11,651 nucleotides of DNA from positions 1 to 11,651 of the forward strand of contig JAHHSS010000051.1 of the NCBI GenBank assembly GCA_020025095.1, read 5' to 3'. The number at the start of each line of letters is the position of its first letter. Positions within the stretch are counted from its first letter, which is position 1. A model generated the notes under the pieces. It ran no database searches. It saw only the letters and a program-made list of their open reading frames with translations, and was not told where the DNA came from. Below, piece after piece: positions 1-7,173 of this stretch. The translations under genes were made by a program, and so were the position numbers. This DNA comes from Peptostreptococcus sp. (GTDB lineage Bacteria; Bacillota; Clostridia; Peptostreptococcales; Peptostreptococcaceae).

Positions 1-245
1 CAAAGCAAGTTTCAAACAGCGGGAAGGCCTTTTATACTTATTTTTTATTATAATTTATTTTTCAATGCATATTTTTAATACTTTCCTTTAGAACATACTT
101 AAAAGCTCTATCTGACGCTCTTATTTATTTTTATATATCTTTTATGAACAATTAAAAAATTATAATCACAGCTTGGGAAAATCCCTCTTATAAAATCTTT
201 TGCTTTTTGTTGCTATCAATACAAAATATCATAGGGGCGATTAAA

Positions 246-305
246 ATGATATTTCTCAATAAAAAAGCGTTAATAGTAATATCTCTACTTTCATCATATA
301 GATGA
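246..305 (+). CDS. Doubtful 19-aa peptide with a Shine-Dalgarno
   Basis: ATG at 246 is preceded by AGGGG at 233-237 with an 8-base spacer, and the frame stops at TGA 303-305. The peptide reads MIFLNKKALIVISLLSSYR: two lysines, a short hydrophobic run and a basic end. This could be a small membrane peptide or a leader peptide, but no clear promoter is visible. The frame also runs through the terminator stem of the opposite strand, which constrains its sequence for other reasons. It is most likely chance and is listed only because of the ribosome binding site. Confidence 0.12.
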   Translation: MIFLNKKALIVISLLSSYR

Positions 306-332
306 TTCTAGATTTTCATTACTATTAACGCT
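261..332 (-). terminator. Intrinsic terminator of the ispE-ftsH operon
   Basis: A perfect 15-bp inverted repeat pairs AGCGTTAATAGTAAT (266-280) with its complement at 318-332. On the minus strand it is followed by a T-run (complement of 261-265). It lies 70 bases after the ftsH stop. The 37-base loop is long for an intrinsic terminator but contains a small secondary stem (291-295 with 301-305). The plus-strand direction lacks a T-run, so it probably works only for ftsH. Confidence 0.7.
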
Positions 333-401
333 AAATAACTTATTTCCTATAAAATTTATTTATCTTTTAAATTTATATTTTAGTACTATTCAAGAATGTA
401 A

Positions 402-2297
402 CTATATTTCTTGATTTCCTCTTTCAATTGACTCTATAGTCTCTTCTATTGCCTTGATATTTTCTTCTTCATCATGCAATTCTAAAGTCATATTATATGC
501 TTCTAAGAACTGCTTCTCATCAAGTGTTTCATATTCAAGAAGCGCCCTTGCTATATAATCAAGTCTTTCCTGATTTTCTCTTAATAAAGCTTTTGTCTTT
601 TCATATGCTCCATTAACTATCTTCCTTACTTCATCATCAATTTCGGCTGCAACTTCTTCTGAATATTCTTTAGTGTGACCTATACTATTTCCTATGAATA
701 CTTCATCATTTGTATCATATGTTACAGGCCCTAATCTGTCACTCATTCCATATCTAGAAACCATAGCTCTTGCAATTGCAGATGCTCTTTCTAAGTCATT
801 TGATGCTCCTGTAGATATATCATCTAGATTTATTTCCTCTGAAACTCTACCTGCTAAAAGAACTATCAGCTCTTGCATCATCTCTCCTTTAGTTGTGTAA
901 TACTTATCCTCTGTTGGAAGCTGCATTGTAAAGCCTCCTGCCATACCTCTTGGTATGATTGTAACCTGATGAACTGGATCCATAAGATCTAGAACATGGG
1001 CACATACTGCATGTCCACCTTCGTGATAAGCTGTAAGTATTCTTTCTTTTTCACTTATAACTCTTGATTTCTTGGCAACTCCAACAACAACTTTTGTTAT
1101 TGATTCTTCTATTGATTCCATAGAAATTTTTTCTTCTTTTTTTCTAGCAGTAAGTATAGCTGCCTCATTCATTATATTTTCTATATCTGCAGGTGTGAAA
1201 CCTGGTGTACTTTTAGCAAGTACTGAAAGATTTACATCATCCGCTAGTGGTTTTTTCTTTGAATGAACCTTAAATATAGCTTCTCTTCCATTTACATCTG
1301 GCTTTCCAACTACTACCTGTCTATCAAAACGTCCAGGTCTTAAAAGCGCTGGATCTAGTATATCTGGTCTATTAGTAGCCGCCATTATAATGATTCCTTC
1401 ATTAATTCCAAAACCATCCATTTCAACTAGAAGCTGATTAAGTGTTTGTTCTCTTTCGTCATGTCCTCCACCAAGACCAGCACCTCTTTTTCTTCCCACT
1501 GCATCTATTTCATCTATAAATATAATAGCAGGAGATTCCTTTTTGGCCTGTTCAAATAAATCTCTAACTCTTGAAGCACCGACACCTACAAACATTTCAA
1601 CAAAATCTGAACCACTTATACTAAAGAATGGTACTCCCGCTTCGCCTGCAACTGCTCTAGAAAGGTATGTTTTACCTGTCCCAGGAGGTCCAACTAATAA
1701 TATTCCTTTTGGTATCCTAGCCCCAAGCTCGGTATATCTTTTAGGGTGCTTAAGAAAATCTACAACTTCCTGCAGTTCTTCTTTTTCTTCTTTCAATCCT
1801 GCAACTTCCTTAAAAGTAACCTTATCTTTATCACTATCTTTGTGAACTTTGGCTTTTGATTTTGCAAAGTTCATAACTTTGCCCCCACCACCTTGAGATT
1901 GATTCATAAGTACAAAGAAAGCAATAACCATAAACATCAATAATAATAAAGTTGGCAACATCTCCAATAACCACGGAGTTTTCGGTTTCGGCTCTGCACC
2001 TACTTTCAATTTGTTTTTCTCAATACTATTAAGTATACTATCAGAAAGTTTATTTCCCATTACTTCCTGAGGTATGTAAGATTTAAACTTTGTCTTCCCG
2101 TCTTTTAAGGTACCTTCTATACCTGTTTGGTCTACTATATGTAAAGAGGATATGTTACCTTCTTCAAGTTCTCTATAAACCTTTGAAAAATCCATATCTT
2201 TTACTTTGTTACTTTGACCACCAGAATATTGTACTATAAATACTATAAGAAGTAGCATTACAAGGTATATTCCAGCACCTTTTAGTGTTTTATTCAA
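402..2297 (-). CDS. ftsH: ATP-dependent zinc metalloprotease FtsH
   Basis: Membrane-anchored AAA+ protease that forms hexamers and degrades misfolded or regulatory membrane and cytosolic proteins. The 631 residues show, in order: a transmembrane segment at about 9-25, an extracytoplasmic FtsH_ext region, a second transmembrane segment at about 110-131, and a Gly-rich linker. The AAA module has Walker A GPPGTGKT (203-210), pore loop FVG (236-238), Walker B IIFIDEID (258-265) and a second region of homology with arginines R323 and R326. The peptidase site is HEGGH (425-429), with D501 as likely third zinc ligand. Most FtsH proteins have HEAGH, so the Gly is a small variation that keeps all catalytic residues. 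The start is TTG (2295-2297), chosen because GGAGGAGG at 2305-2312 lies 7 bases upstream and the transmembrane segment follows directly. It is last in the operon, 37 bases after tilS, and a terminator follows. Confidence 0.98.
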   Translation of the reverse strand: MNKTLKGAGIYLVMLLLIVFIVQYSGGQSNKVKDMDFSKVYRELEEGNISSLHIVDQTGIEGTLKDGKTKFKSYIPQEVMGNKLSDSILNSIEKNKLKVGAEPKPKTPWLLEMLPTLLLLMFMVIAFFVLMNQSQGGGGKVMNFAKSKAKVHKDSDKDKVTFKEVAGLKEEKEELQEVVDFLKHPKRYTELGARIPKGILLVGPPGTGKTYLSRAVAGEAGVPFFSISGSDFVEMFVGVGASRVRDLFEQAKKESPAIIFIDEIDAVGRKRGAGLGGGHDEREQTLNQLLVEMDGFGINEGIIIMAATNRPDILDPALLRPGRFDRQVVVGKPDVNGREAIFKVHSKKKPLADDVNLSVLAKSTPGFTPADIENIMNEAAILTARKKEEKISMESIEESITKVVVGVAKKSRVISEKERILTAYHEGGHAVCAHVLDLMDPVHQVTIIPRGMAGGFTMQLPTEDKYYTTKGEMMQELIVLLAGRVSEEINLDDISTGASNDLERASAIARAMVSRYGMSDRLGPVTYDTNDEVFIGNSIGHTKEYSEEVAAEIDDEVRKIVNGAYEKTKALLRENQERLDYIARALLEYETLDEKQFLEAYNMTLELHDEEENIKAIEETIESIERGNQEI

Positions 2298-2334
2298 TAA
2301 GTTTCCTCCTCCATTTCTATTAAATTGTAATTAT

Positions 2335-3714
2335 CTATTCTAATGTAAATTCAAGTATTTTCTCTGTATTTTCATCAACCAAGTAATTTGCACTTATTCT
2401 GTATCCACACACAGAAACGATATTACCCTCATTTACAATAAGAGGAACGAAAGATCTTTCTTCTCTCGGTATTTTCATACCGATAAATAATTCTTTAATC
2501 TTTTTTGTTCCACCTCGTAATATTATTTTATCACCTTGATGTCTATTTCTCAACGTTATATTTCCTTTTATCTTTCCTAAATCTAGATACTGCACATTTT
2601 CACCTAAATTTTCTACATTAAAATCCGCAATGTCTACAACTCTACTTTTAAACATTTTTCCCAATTCTGCTATATAAACTTCATCTCCAGGCTTAATTTC
2701 ATAGTTATATTCTAATTTTTCATAGTTTATTTCTTTTAGACTAATTAGAATATAATCATTAAATCTATACGCATGAATAGCTCTTGGAAGATTTATTTTT
2801 TTTCCTTTTTTATTTTTTCCTGCAAGTCCTAGCACATCTTCTATATGTTTTTTGTCTATTGAGTTAGTATCTCCTATAAGTTCTCTTATTGCCCTTATAA
2901 CTAATCTATTCTTTATTGCTTGATGTTCTTCTGTTAAGAGATCTACAAAAATATATACGCCATCCTCATACTTTCTACAAACTTCCTTATAAGCCTTTTC
3001 AACTTGAGAATCTATATAATCGCTATCTAATTTCAAACTATTTGACATTCTCACTATACTAGTAATAATATTTTCATTGAATTCTTCTTTCATATACGGA
3101 AGTATTTTTAACCTTATTTTATTTCTTGAGTATATAGCCTCTAAGTTCGTCCTATCAATCCTTGGAGAAAGATTGTTTTCTTCACAATACTTCTCTATAT
3201 CCTCTCTAGATATGTCTAATATAGGTCTTATAACTCCACCGTTTCTTTTATATTCAATTCCCCTAAGTCCCTGAAGACCAGTTCCTCGCATTATTCTCAT
3301 TAGCACGGTTTCTGCTTGATCATTTTTATTGTGACCTATGGCTATTTTATCAGCAGATACCTTCTCCTTAATCTCATTAAATATCTCATATCTTAGCTTT
3401 CTTGCGCCATCTTCCAGACCCAATTTATTATCACTACAGTATTGAGGGACATCTATAGCCCTTATAAAGCATGGAATTTGAAGTTCTTCACAAAGCTTCA
3501 TCACATAAAGAGAATCCATATATGCCTCCAAACCTCTTATTTTGTGGTTCAAATGAGCAGCGTATATTCTCAAATTCATCTCTTTTGACATTCTATGGAG
3601 TATATGTAATAAACATACAGAATCTGGACCTCCAGATAAAGCTACTACTATTCCTTCATTCTCCTCTATAAGATTGTTTTTTCTTACTGTTTTCAAAACT
3701 TCTTCGTATACCAT
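2335..3714 (-). CDS. tilS: tRNA(Ile)-lysidine synthetase TilS
   Basis: Adds lysine to C34 of the CAU-anticodon tRNA-Ile using ATP, so that the tRNA reads AUA instead of AUG; usually essential, and especially relevant in an AT-rich genome. From the ATG the protein has 459 residues: an N-type ATP pyrophosphatase domain with the P-loop SGGPDS (27-32) and the conserved block GHNKNDQAETVLMRIMRG (127-144), then the RNKIRLKILPYM block (about 197-208), a middle domain, and a TilS C-terminal domain beginning near the RNRHQGDKI segment. I chose ATG 3712-3714 over an in-frame TTG 12 bases upstream because GGAGG at 3720-3724 sits 5 bases before the ATG and would lie inside the longer frame. tilS next to ftsH is typical of Firmicutes; hpt, often between them, is absent here. 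Confidence 0.96.
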   Translation of the reverse strand: MVYEEVLKTVRKNNLIEENEGIVVALSGGPDSVCLLHILHRMSKEMNLRIYAAHLNHKIRGLEAYMDSLYVMKLCEELQIPCFIRAIDVPQYCSDNKLGLEDGARKLRYEIFNEIKEKVSADKIAIGHNKNDQAETVLMRIMRGTGLQGLRGIEYKRNGGVIRPILDISREDIEKYCEENNLSPRIDRTNLEAIYSRNKIRLKILPYMKEEFNENIITSIVRMSNSLKLDSDYIDSQVEKAYKEVCRKYEDGVYIFVDLLTEEHQAIKNRLVIRAIRELIGDTNSIDKKHIEDVLGLAGKNKKGKKINLPRAIHAYRFNDYILISLKEINYEKLEYNYEIKPGDEVYIAELGKMFKSRVVDIADFNVENLGENVQYLDLGKIKGNITLRNRHQGDKIILRGGTKKIKELFIGMKIPREERSFVPLIVNEGNIVSVCGYRISANYLVDENTEKILEFTLE

Positions 3715-3715
3715 T

Positions 3716-3766
3716 CTATCCTCCAAACAATCTATATAATTTAAGGTAGTAAATGCCTAAGACCAT
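3716..3766 (-). CDS. Doubtful 16-aa hydrophobic peptide upstream of tilS
   Basis: The 97-base gap between the DUF1934 stop and the tilS ATG is read through by a frame that follows the DUF1934 TAG stop without further stops. Its only ATG (3764-3766) gives MVLGIYYLKLYRLFGG, ending in TAG one base before the tilS ATG. The frame therefore covers the tilS ribosome binding site, an arrangement that would allow translational coupling. A GGGG about 10 bases upstream is a weak ribosome binding site. Upstream of the ATG the open frame reads INWGCAL, also membrane-like, but has no standard start. It may be a tiny leader peptide, a decayed gene end or chance. Confidence 0.15.
   Translation of the reverse strand: MVLGIYYLKLYRLFGG
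3720..3724 (-). promoter_or_regulatory. Ribosome binding site that fixes the tilS start
   Basis: GGAGG on the minus strand, 5 bases before ATG 3714. Nothing resembling a ribosome binding site precedes the alternative TTG at 3724-3726, so the shorter product is preferred. Confidence 0.8.
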
Positions 3767-3802
3767 TAATGCACAGCCCCAGTTGATTACTACCCTTATT
3801 AA

Positions 3803-4222
3803 CTATTCAGAAATCACTTTAATTTCTACTCTATTATTAGCATCCATTAATCCATCTATGGATACCTTATAATCCAAATTAAGCTTTATTTCCTTTTCTT
3901 CTATTCTCTTCGAAATTTTATATGTATATAAGCTCATATCAAAAGTACCATATGGAGTTTTATATTCAGATTTATGATTTTTATCTTCTCTAAACCTCAT
4001 ATTTGATATGATTTCTCCTGATTTAAGTATTATTACCTCATCATCAGATATTTTTATAGTTCCTTTTGAATCTTTAACCGTATCATATTCTAAAAAATTA
4101 ATATATACGCTGCCATTTTTTTCTATTCTTTTTCCATTGTAAAAACTTTCAATAGTTTGTTCTTCTCCATTATCAAGATACTGAGACATCTTCATTTTTA
4201 TTTTTACATCTTTAGATTCCAC
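3803..4222 (-). CDS. DUF1934 family protein (YwiB-like)
   Basis: A 139-residue protein matching the DUF1934 family pattern: alternating beta strands ending in a YKTPYGTFDMSLYTYKI block (about 88-104), then a run of the type LNLDYKVSIDG and a short C-terminal strand. Relatives such as B. subtilis YwiB are small cytoplasmic proteins predicted to form a lipocalin-like (calycin) beta barrel; the family has no established reaction. No signal peptide or membrane segment is visible. The start is GTG (4220-4222), supported by AGAGGTGA at 4227-4234; no ATG lies near the N-terminus. It lies 31 bases after murI and is probably cotranscribed with murI and tilS. The family call rests on remembered pattern and operon position. 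Confidence 0.85.
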   Translation of the reverse strand: MESKDVKIKMKMSQYLDNGEEQTIESFYNGKRIEKNGSVYINFLEYDTVKDSKGTIKISDDEVIILKSGEIISNMRFREDKNHKSEYKTPYGTFDMSLYTYKISKRIEEKEIKLNLDYKVSIDGLMDANNRVEIKVISE

Positions 4223-4253
4223 ACTATCACCTCTCTATACAACAGCAAAGTTT

Positions 4254-5060
4254 TTAATATTTCTGTATTTCAACCTTTTCTATAACTGGTATTTCTCTTT
4301 TCAAAAACTCTCCTGCAACCTTTGAAAACTGCTCATTTATATCAGATACAAAGTATTTACAAACACCTTCTTCATCTCTTTCATTAAGCATAGAGTTTTC
4401 TTTTAGAACTTTCTTTAAACTTAAAGCTGTTTCTTTTGCTGGATTTATAAGTTTTATATCCATGCCAACAGCTTCTCCTATTGTTCTTTTAAGTATAGGA
4501 TAATGAGTGCATCCAAGCACTATAGAATCTACTCCCGCCTCAACAAGCTCATCTAGGTACATATGGGCAGCTATAGACGCTATTTCTTCATTTGCCCAAC
4601 CTTCCTCTGTTAGTGGAACAAATAAAGGACATGCCTTACCTATAACCTCAACACTATCATCGATATTGTGTATTACCTTGTTATATGCCTTTGAGTTAAT
4701 AGTCGCTGATGTTCCTATTACACCTACAACTTTATTCTTTGTGTATTCTACAGCAGATTTTGCTCCTGCATCTATAACTCCCATTATAGGAATATCATAC
4801 TTTTCCTGTGATTCAACAAGCGCTCTCGCTGTAGCTGTATTACAAGCAATTACTATAGCCTTTACATCTTTAGTTAAAAGAAAATTAATCGCTTGAAAAG
4901 TGTATTTCATTATTGTTTCCTTTGATCTATGTCCATAAGGAACTCTAGCTGTATCTCCAAAATATATTATATCCTCGTTTGGAAGACGTTTATTTATTTC
5001 TTTTAATACAGTAAGTCCTCCTAATCCTGAATCAAATACTCCAATCGGTCTCTTATCCAT
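4254..5060 (-). CDS. murI: Glutamate racemase MurI
   Basis: Cofactor-independent interconversion of L- and D-glutamate, supplying D-Glu for the peptidoglycan stem peptide in the cytoplasm. The 268-residue length is normal. The N-terminus carries IGVFDSGLGGLTVL with the conserved D10 and S11, followed by the VPYGHRS block (40-46). The two catalytic cysteines are C73 in IACNTATA and C184 in LGCTHYPIL, with H186 beside the second. The ATG (5058-5060) lies only 3 bases after the stop of the GntR gene. There is no good ribosome binding site in front of it, which suggests translation coupled to the upstream gene. Every expected catalytic residue is present, so an active enzyme is expected. Confidence 0.97.
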   Translation of the reverse strand: MDKRPIGVFDSGLGGLTVLKEINKRLPNEDIIYFGDTARVPYGHRSKETIMKYTFQAINFLLTKDVKAIVIACNTATARALVESQEKYDIPIMGVIDAGAKSAVEYTKNKVVGVIGTSATINSKAYNKVIHNIDDSVEVIGKACPLFVPLTEEGWANEEIASIAAHMYLDELVEAGVDSIVLGCTHYPILKRTIGEAVGMDIKLINPAKETALSLKKVLKENSMLNERDEEGVCKYFVSDINEQFSKVAGEFLKREIPVIEKVEIQKY

Positions 5061-5063
5061 CTG

Positions 5064-5741
5064 TTAAACTGTTTCATCTTGCATCAATTCTTCTACCATG
5101 AACTGCTCTGTTCTTTCTATATGCTCCTTGGCAAGTTTTTCTGCAAGATCTGCATCTCCTTTCTTTAAAGCTTCCATAATTTTACTGTGTTCTTCTACAA
5201 TGTTCACAGCAGAGCTATAATCAGACATATACTTTAATCTAAATCTATATGCTGGCTCCCATATAGATAGCATTGTACTTTTTAGTCTTGCATTACCTGT
5301 AATTTCAAATATAAAATTGTGGAACTCTTCATCTACTTTCAACATATTTTCAAAGTCCTTTTTTTCAGCTAAGTCTTTTAAATTTGCTGATATCCTCTCT
5401 AACTCCTTTATTTCATCCTTTGTTATTCTTTCAGCTGCATAATATGCTGCCATCCCTTCTAATCCGACTCTAAGTTCAAGAATATCAAAAAGGTCTTTTT
5501 TACTCATACTTGCAACATATGCACCTTTTCTAGGAAGCATAATAACTAAACCTTCTAGTTCTAGCTTTCTGATAGCTTCTCTTACAGGTGTTCTACTTAC
5601 ACCTAACTGTTCTGCTAACTGTATCTCCATAAGCCTTTCTCCAGCTTTCAATGTTCCATCCATTATTGCCGTTCTAATGTTTTCAAATACAACATCCCTT
5701 AATGGTTTGTAGTTGTCTAATGTAAGATTACTTATTCCCAT
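5064..5741 (-). CDS. GntR family regulator, FCD (FadR-like) subfamily
   Basis: A 225-residue transcription factor. The N-terminal winged helix spans about 11-76, with the recognition region LAEQLGVSRTPVREAIRKLELEGL (about 42-65) typical of GntR. The C-terminal all-helical FCD ligand domain spans about 83-210 and keeps the usual metal or ligand residues D137, H141 (DEEFH), H185 (EEHSK) and H207 (KEHIE). FCD proteins commonly bind small carboxylates through a metal; the effector here is unknown. I chose ATG 5739-5741 because AAGGGGG (5751-5757) stands 9 bases upstream; an in-frame TTG at 5748-5750 abuts that ribosome binding site and cannot use it. The gene overlaps the end of ispE by 14 bases and is followed after 3 bases by murI, so it may sense a metabolite linked to wall or isoprenoid precursors. 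That role is inference. Confidence 0.92.
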   Translation of the reverse strand: MGISNLTLDNYKPLRDVVFENIRTAIMDGTLKAGERLMEIQLAEQLGVSRTPVREAIRKLELEGLVIMLPRKGAYVASMSKKDLFDILELRVGLEGMAAYYAAERITKDEIKELERISANLKDLAEKKDFENMLKVDEEFHNFIFEITGNARLKSTMLSIWEPAYRFRLKYMSDYSSAVNIVEEHSKIMEALKKGDADLAEKLAKEHIERTEQFMVEELMQDETV

Positions 5742-6630
5742 ATATCTCAACCCCCTTATCTGAAGTGGAAGTTATATAAGTTTGTCTATATTTCTTCCTC
5801 AACACATTACTACACTTTTTAATACTTTTATAATCATTGAAAAAACCAAAAACTGTAGGTCCACTTCCACTCATCATAGTTGCATATGAACCAAACCTAG
5901 TCATAGTTTTCTTTATTTTTCCAATATCCTTACACCAAGAAGCTGTTACCGCTTCTAAAACATTTCCCATTCCATTTACTATCTTTTCATTGTCTTTTTC
6001 TTCAAGCCCTTCAATAAGAAGCTTGTTATCAGGCTTGCCTAAAGGATTAAAGTCCTTCTCATACATATTGTCAAACTTTTTATAAACTCTCTTTGTAGAT
6101 ACAAAAATATCTGGTTTACATATTAAAACCCTAATATTTTTATCAAGAGAAGGAAGTTTTTTTAAATCTGTTCCTTTCCCCGTTGCTAAATGAGTTCCTC
6201 CTTTTATACAAAAGGCAATGTCCGAACCTAATTTCTTAGATTCTTCAATCATCTCATCTTCACTCATTCCAAGTTCAAAAAGCTTATTTATTCCAAGAAA
6301 CATGGCAGCTGAGTCTGCACTACCACCTGCCATTCCAGCTGCTATAGGTATATTCTTTTCAAGAAAAATACTCACACCAGAATCTATAGAATATTTTTCT
6401 CTCAGAAGCTCCCAAGTTTTGTATATAATATTTTTTTTATCCAAGGGAACATCAGAATTAGAAGAGGTAATTTCAAAACCTCTTTCGGCCTTTCTTATAA
6501 TAATATAATCAGAAAGATTTATAGACTGCATCACCATTTCTACGTCATGATATCCATCTTCAAATATCCCTTTTATATCAATTGACAAGTTTATTTTTGC
6601 TCTCGCTTTCAACTTTACACTGTCTTTCAT
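5728..6630 (-). CDS. ispE: 4-(cytidine 5'-diphospho)-2-C-methyl-D-erythritol kinase IspE
   Basis: ATP-dependent phosphorylation of CDP-methylerythritol in the non-mevalonate (MEP) route to isoprenoids, which supplies undecaprenyl phosphate for the cell wall. The 300 residues follow the GHMP kinase layout: substrate motif with K12 and N14 in AKINLSIDIKG, the ATP-binding glycine-rich segment IPIAAGMAGGSADSAA (about 94-109), the likely catalytic D137 in KKLGSDIAF, and the C-terminal glycine motif ATMMSGSGPTVFGFF. ATG 6628-6630 has GGAGGT at 6635-6640. It is the first gene of the long minus-strand operon, and its end overlaps gntR. ispE close to veg matches the B. subtilis order, though there ispE is followed by purR rather than an FCD regulator. 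Confidence 0.96.
   Translation of the reverse strand: MKDSVKLKARAKINLSIDIKGIFEDGYHDVEMVMQSINLSDYIIIRKAERGFEITSSNSDVPLDKKNIIYKTWELLREKYSIDSGVSIFLEKNIPIAAGMAGGSADSAAMFLGINKLFELGMSEDEMIEESKKLGSDIAFCIKGGTHLATGKGTDLKKLPSLDKNIRVLICKPDIFVSTKRVYKKFDNMYEKDFNPLGKPDNKLLIEGLEEKDNEKIVNGMGNVLEAVTASWCKDIGKIKKTMTRFGSYATMMSGSGPTVFGFFNDYKSIKKCSNVLRKKYRQTYITSTSDKGVEIYGNK
5751..5757 (-). promoter_or_regulatory. Ribosome binding site that fixes the gntR start
   Basis: AAGGGGG inside the 3' end of ispE, 9 bases before ATG 5741 and directly adjacent to the alternative TTG, which is therefore rejected. Confidence 0.7.
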
Positions 6631-6669
6631 CTATACCTCCAAACAAATCTATTCTAATTCTTGTCAGTC

Positions 6670-6721
6670 CTTTGGAAAAATATGGACAAAACCAATATTT
6701 TTTGCATATATTTTTCCAAAG
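6670..6721. repeat. 14-bp inverted repeat with an alternative arm in the ispE leader
   Basis: CTTTGGAAAAATAT (6670-6683) is perfectly complementary to 6708-6721. The 24 bases between contain a third segment (6692-6702) that can also pair with 6676-6685, giving 10 bp with one bulge and a 6-base loop. No T-run follows in either direction, so this is not a simple terminator. It lies 30-80 bases upstream of the ispE ribosome binding site, inside the expected leader RNA. It could be an RNA switch-like element, a dimeric operator or an accident of AT-rich DNA. Confidence 0.55.
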
Positions 6722-6802
6722 AAAAGTATTTTTTCATAAAACACAAAAACTAGATATTTCAAAATCTACATTTTTCAATGGGAAATCTCTGTACCTTAAA
6801 CT

Positions 6803-6831
6803 TTTATACTAAAAATGTATTCACAATACAA
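6803..6831 (-). promoter_or_regulatory. Candidate promoter of the ispE operon
   Basis: On the minus strand TTGTAT (6826-6831) and TATAAA (6803-6808) are separated by exactly 17 bases. The -10 and spacing are good and the -35 is fair. It would give a leader of about 165 bases before ispE. A separate TATAAT at 6849-6854 has no matching -35. In such AT-rich DNA this assignment is tentative. Confidence 0.4.
6816..6830. promoter_or_regulatory. Dyad overlapping the candidate ispE promoter, possible GntR operator
   Basis: TGTATT and AATACA are perfect inverted arms separated by 3 bases. Each half carries the GT...AC arrangement common in GntR-family operators, and the dyad covers the -35 hexamer of the candidate promoter. 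Since a GntR regulator is the second gene of the operon, autoregulation is a reasonable inference. Confidence 0.3.
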
Positions 6832-7077
6832 TATTATCTTTCATTTTTATTATACTACAAATCAAATCCTCTGTGTTGATAAAATCAAAATTATAAAATG
6901 CTTGTATCCCTATAATTATTATTTTTATTCGAAACTTTTTTTTGACATTTTAAAATTAAACTTAAAAATATTTTACTATATTAATTTTATTTTTTAAAAG
7001 GATAATTACTTATTTAATCTAGATTTACAACTGTACTCGAGTATTTTATAATAATTAACTTAACTATTTCTATACAT

Positions 7078-7134
7078 ATCATACAAAAAAGCTGTTATAT
7101 GCTTTGTAATAGCAATAACAGCTTTTTGTATGAT
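7078..7134 (-). terminator. Long terminator hairpin after veg
   Basis: Arms 7078-7098 and 7115-7134 pair over about 20 bp with one bulged A. A further 4 bp (7100-7103 with 7111-7114) close the loop down to 7 bases. Read on the minus strand, the GC-containing core AGCTGTTAT is followed by a run of six T, a classic intrinsic terminator 40 bases after the veg stop. The plus strand also has a run of five T after AGC, so it may stop transcription from both sides. Confidence 0.85.
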
Positions 7135-7173
7135 ACAATTATATCTTTTATTATTTTTAAACTTTCTCTAATA

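Larger units (their letters stand above)
1..401. other. Intergenic stretch left of ftsH, no convincing gene
   Basis: AT-rich DNA without a long open frame on either strand. The first 80 bases stay open in one or two plus-strand frames, but the translations are low-complexity Phe/Ile/Tyr runs with no start in view, so I do not call a truncated gene. The only clear structures are the hairpin with a T-run at 261-332, which ends the ftsH operon, and a doubtful 19-codon frame at 246-305. Confidence 0.6.
6641..7077. other. AT-rich gap between ispE and veg, no gene seen
   Basis: About 440 bases without a credible gene; the short open frames are low-complexity Phe/Tyr/Ile runs without ribosome binding sites. 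The right half, beyond the listed promoter elements, holds only a TTGACA on the plus strand at 6942-6947 without a convincing -10, and a 10-bp palindrome TACTCGAGTA at 7034-7043. Confidence 0.6.

Noticed and set aside
1543..1845. 100-codon open frame antisense to ftsH
   Set aside because: Shadow of a strongly conserved AAA domain on the other strand; Ser/Thr/Pro-rich translation without a ribosome binding site.
4507..4896. 129-codon open frame antisense to murI
   Set aside because: Shadow of murI; no start signals and no recognisable domain.
6942..6970. Plus-strand promoter and small RNA ending at the veg terminator
   Set aside because: TTGACA is perfect, but no acceptable -10 lies 16-18 bases downstream, so a transcript cannot be supported.
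6582..6997. Short plus-strand frames upstream of ispE
   Set aside because: Low-complexity Tyr/Phe/Ile translations, no ribosome binding sites, and they cross promoter and repeat elements.
7034..7043. Palindrome TACTCGAGTA
   Set aside because: A 10-base palindrome alone is common by chance and is not placed near a supported promoter.
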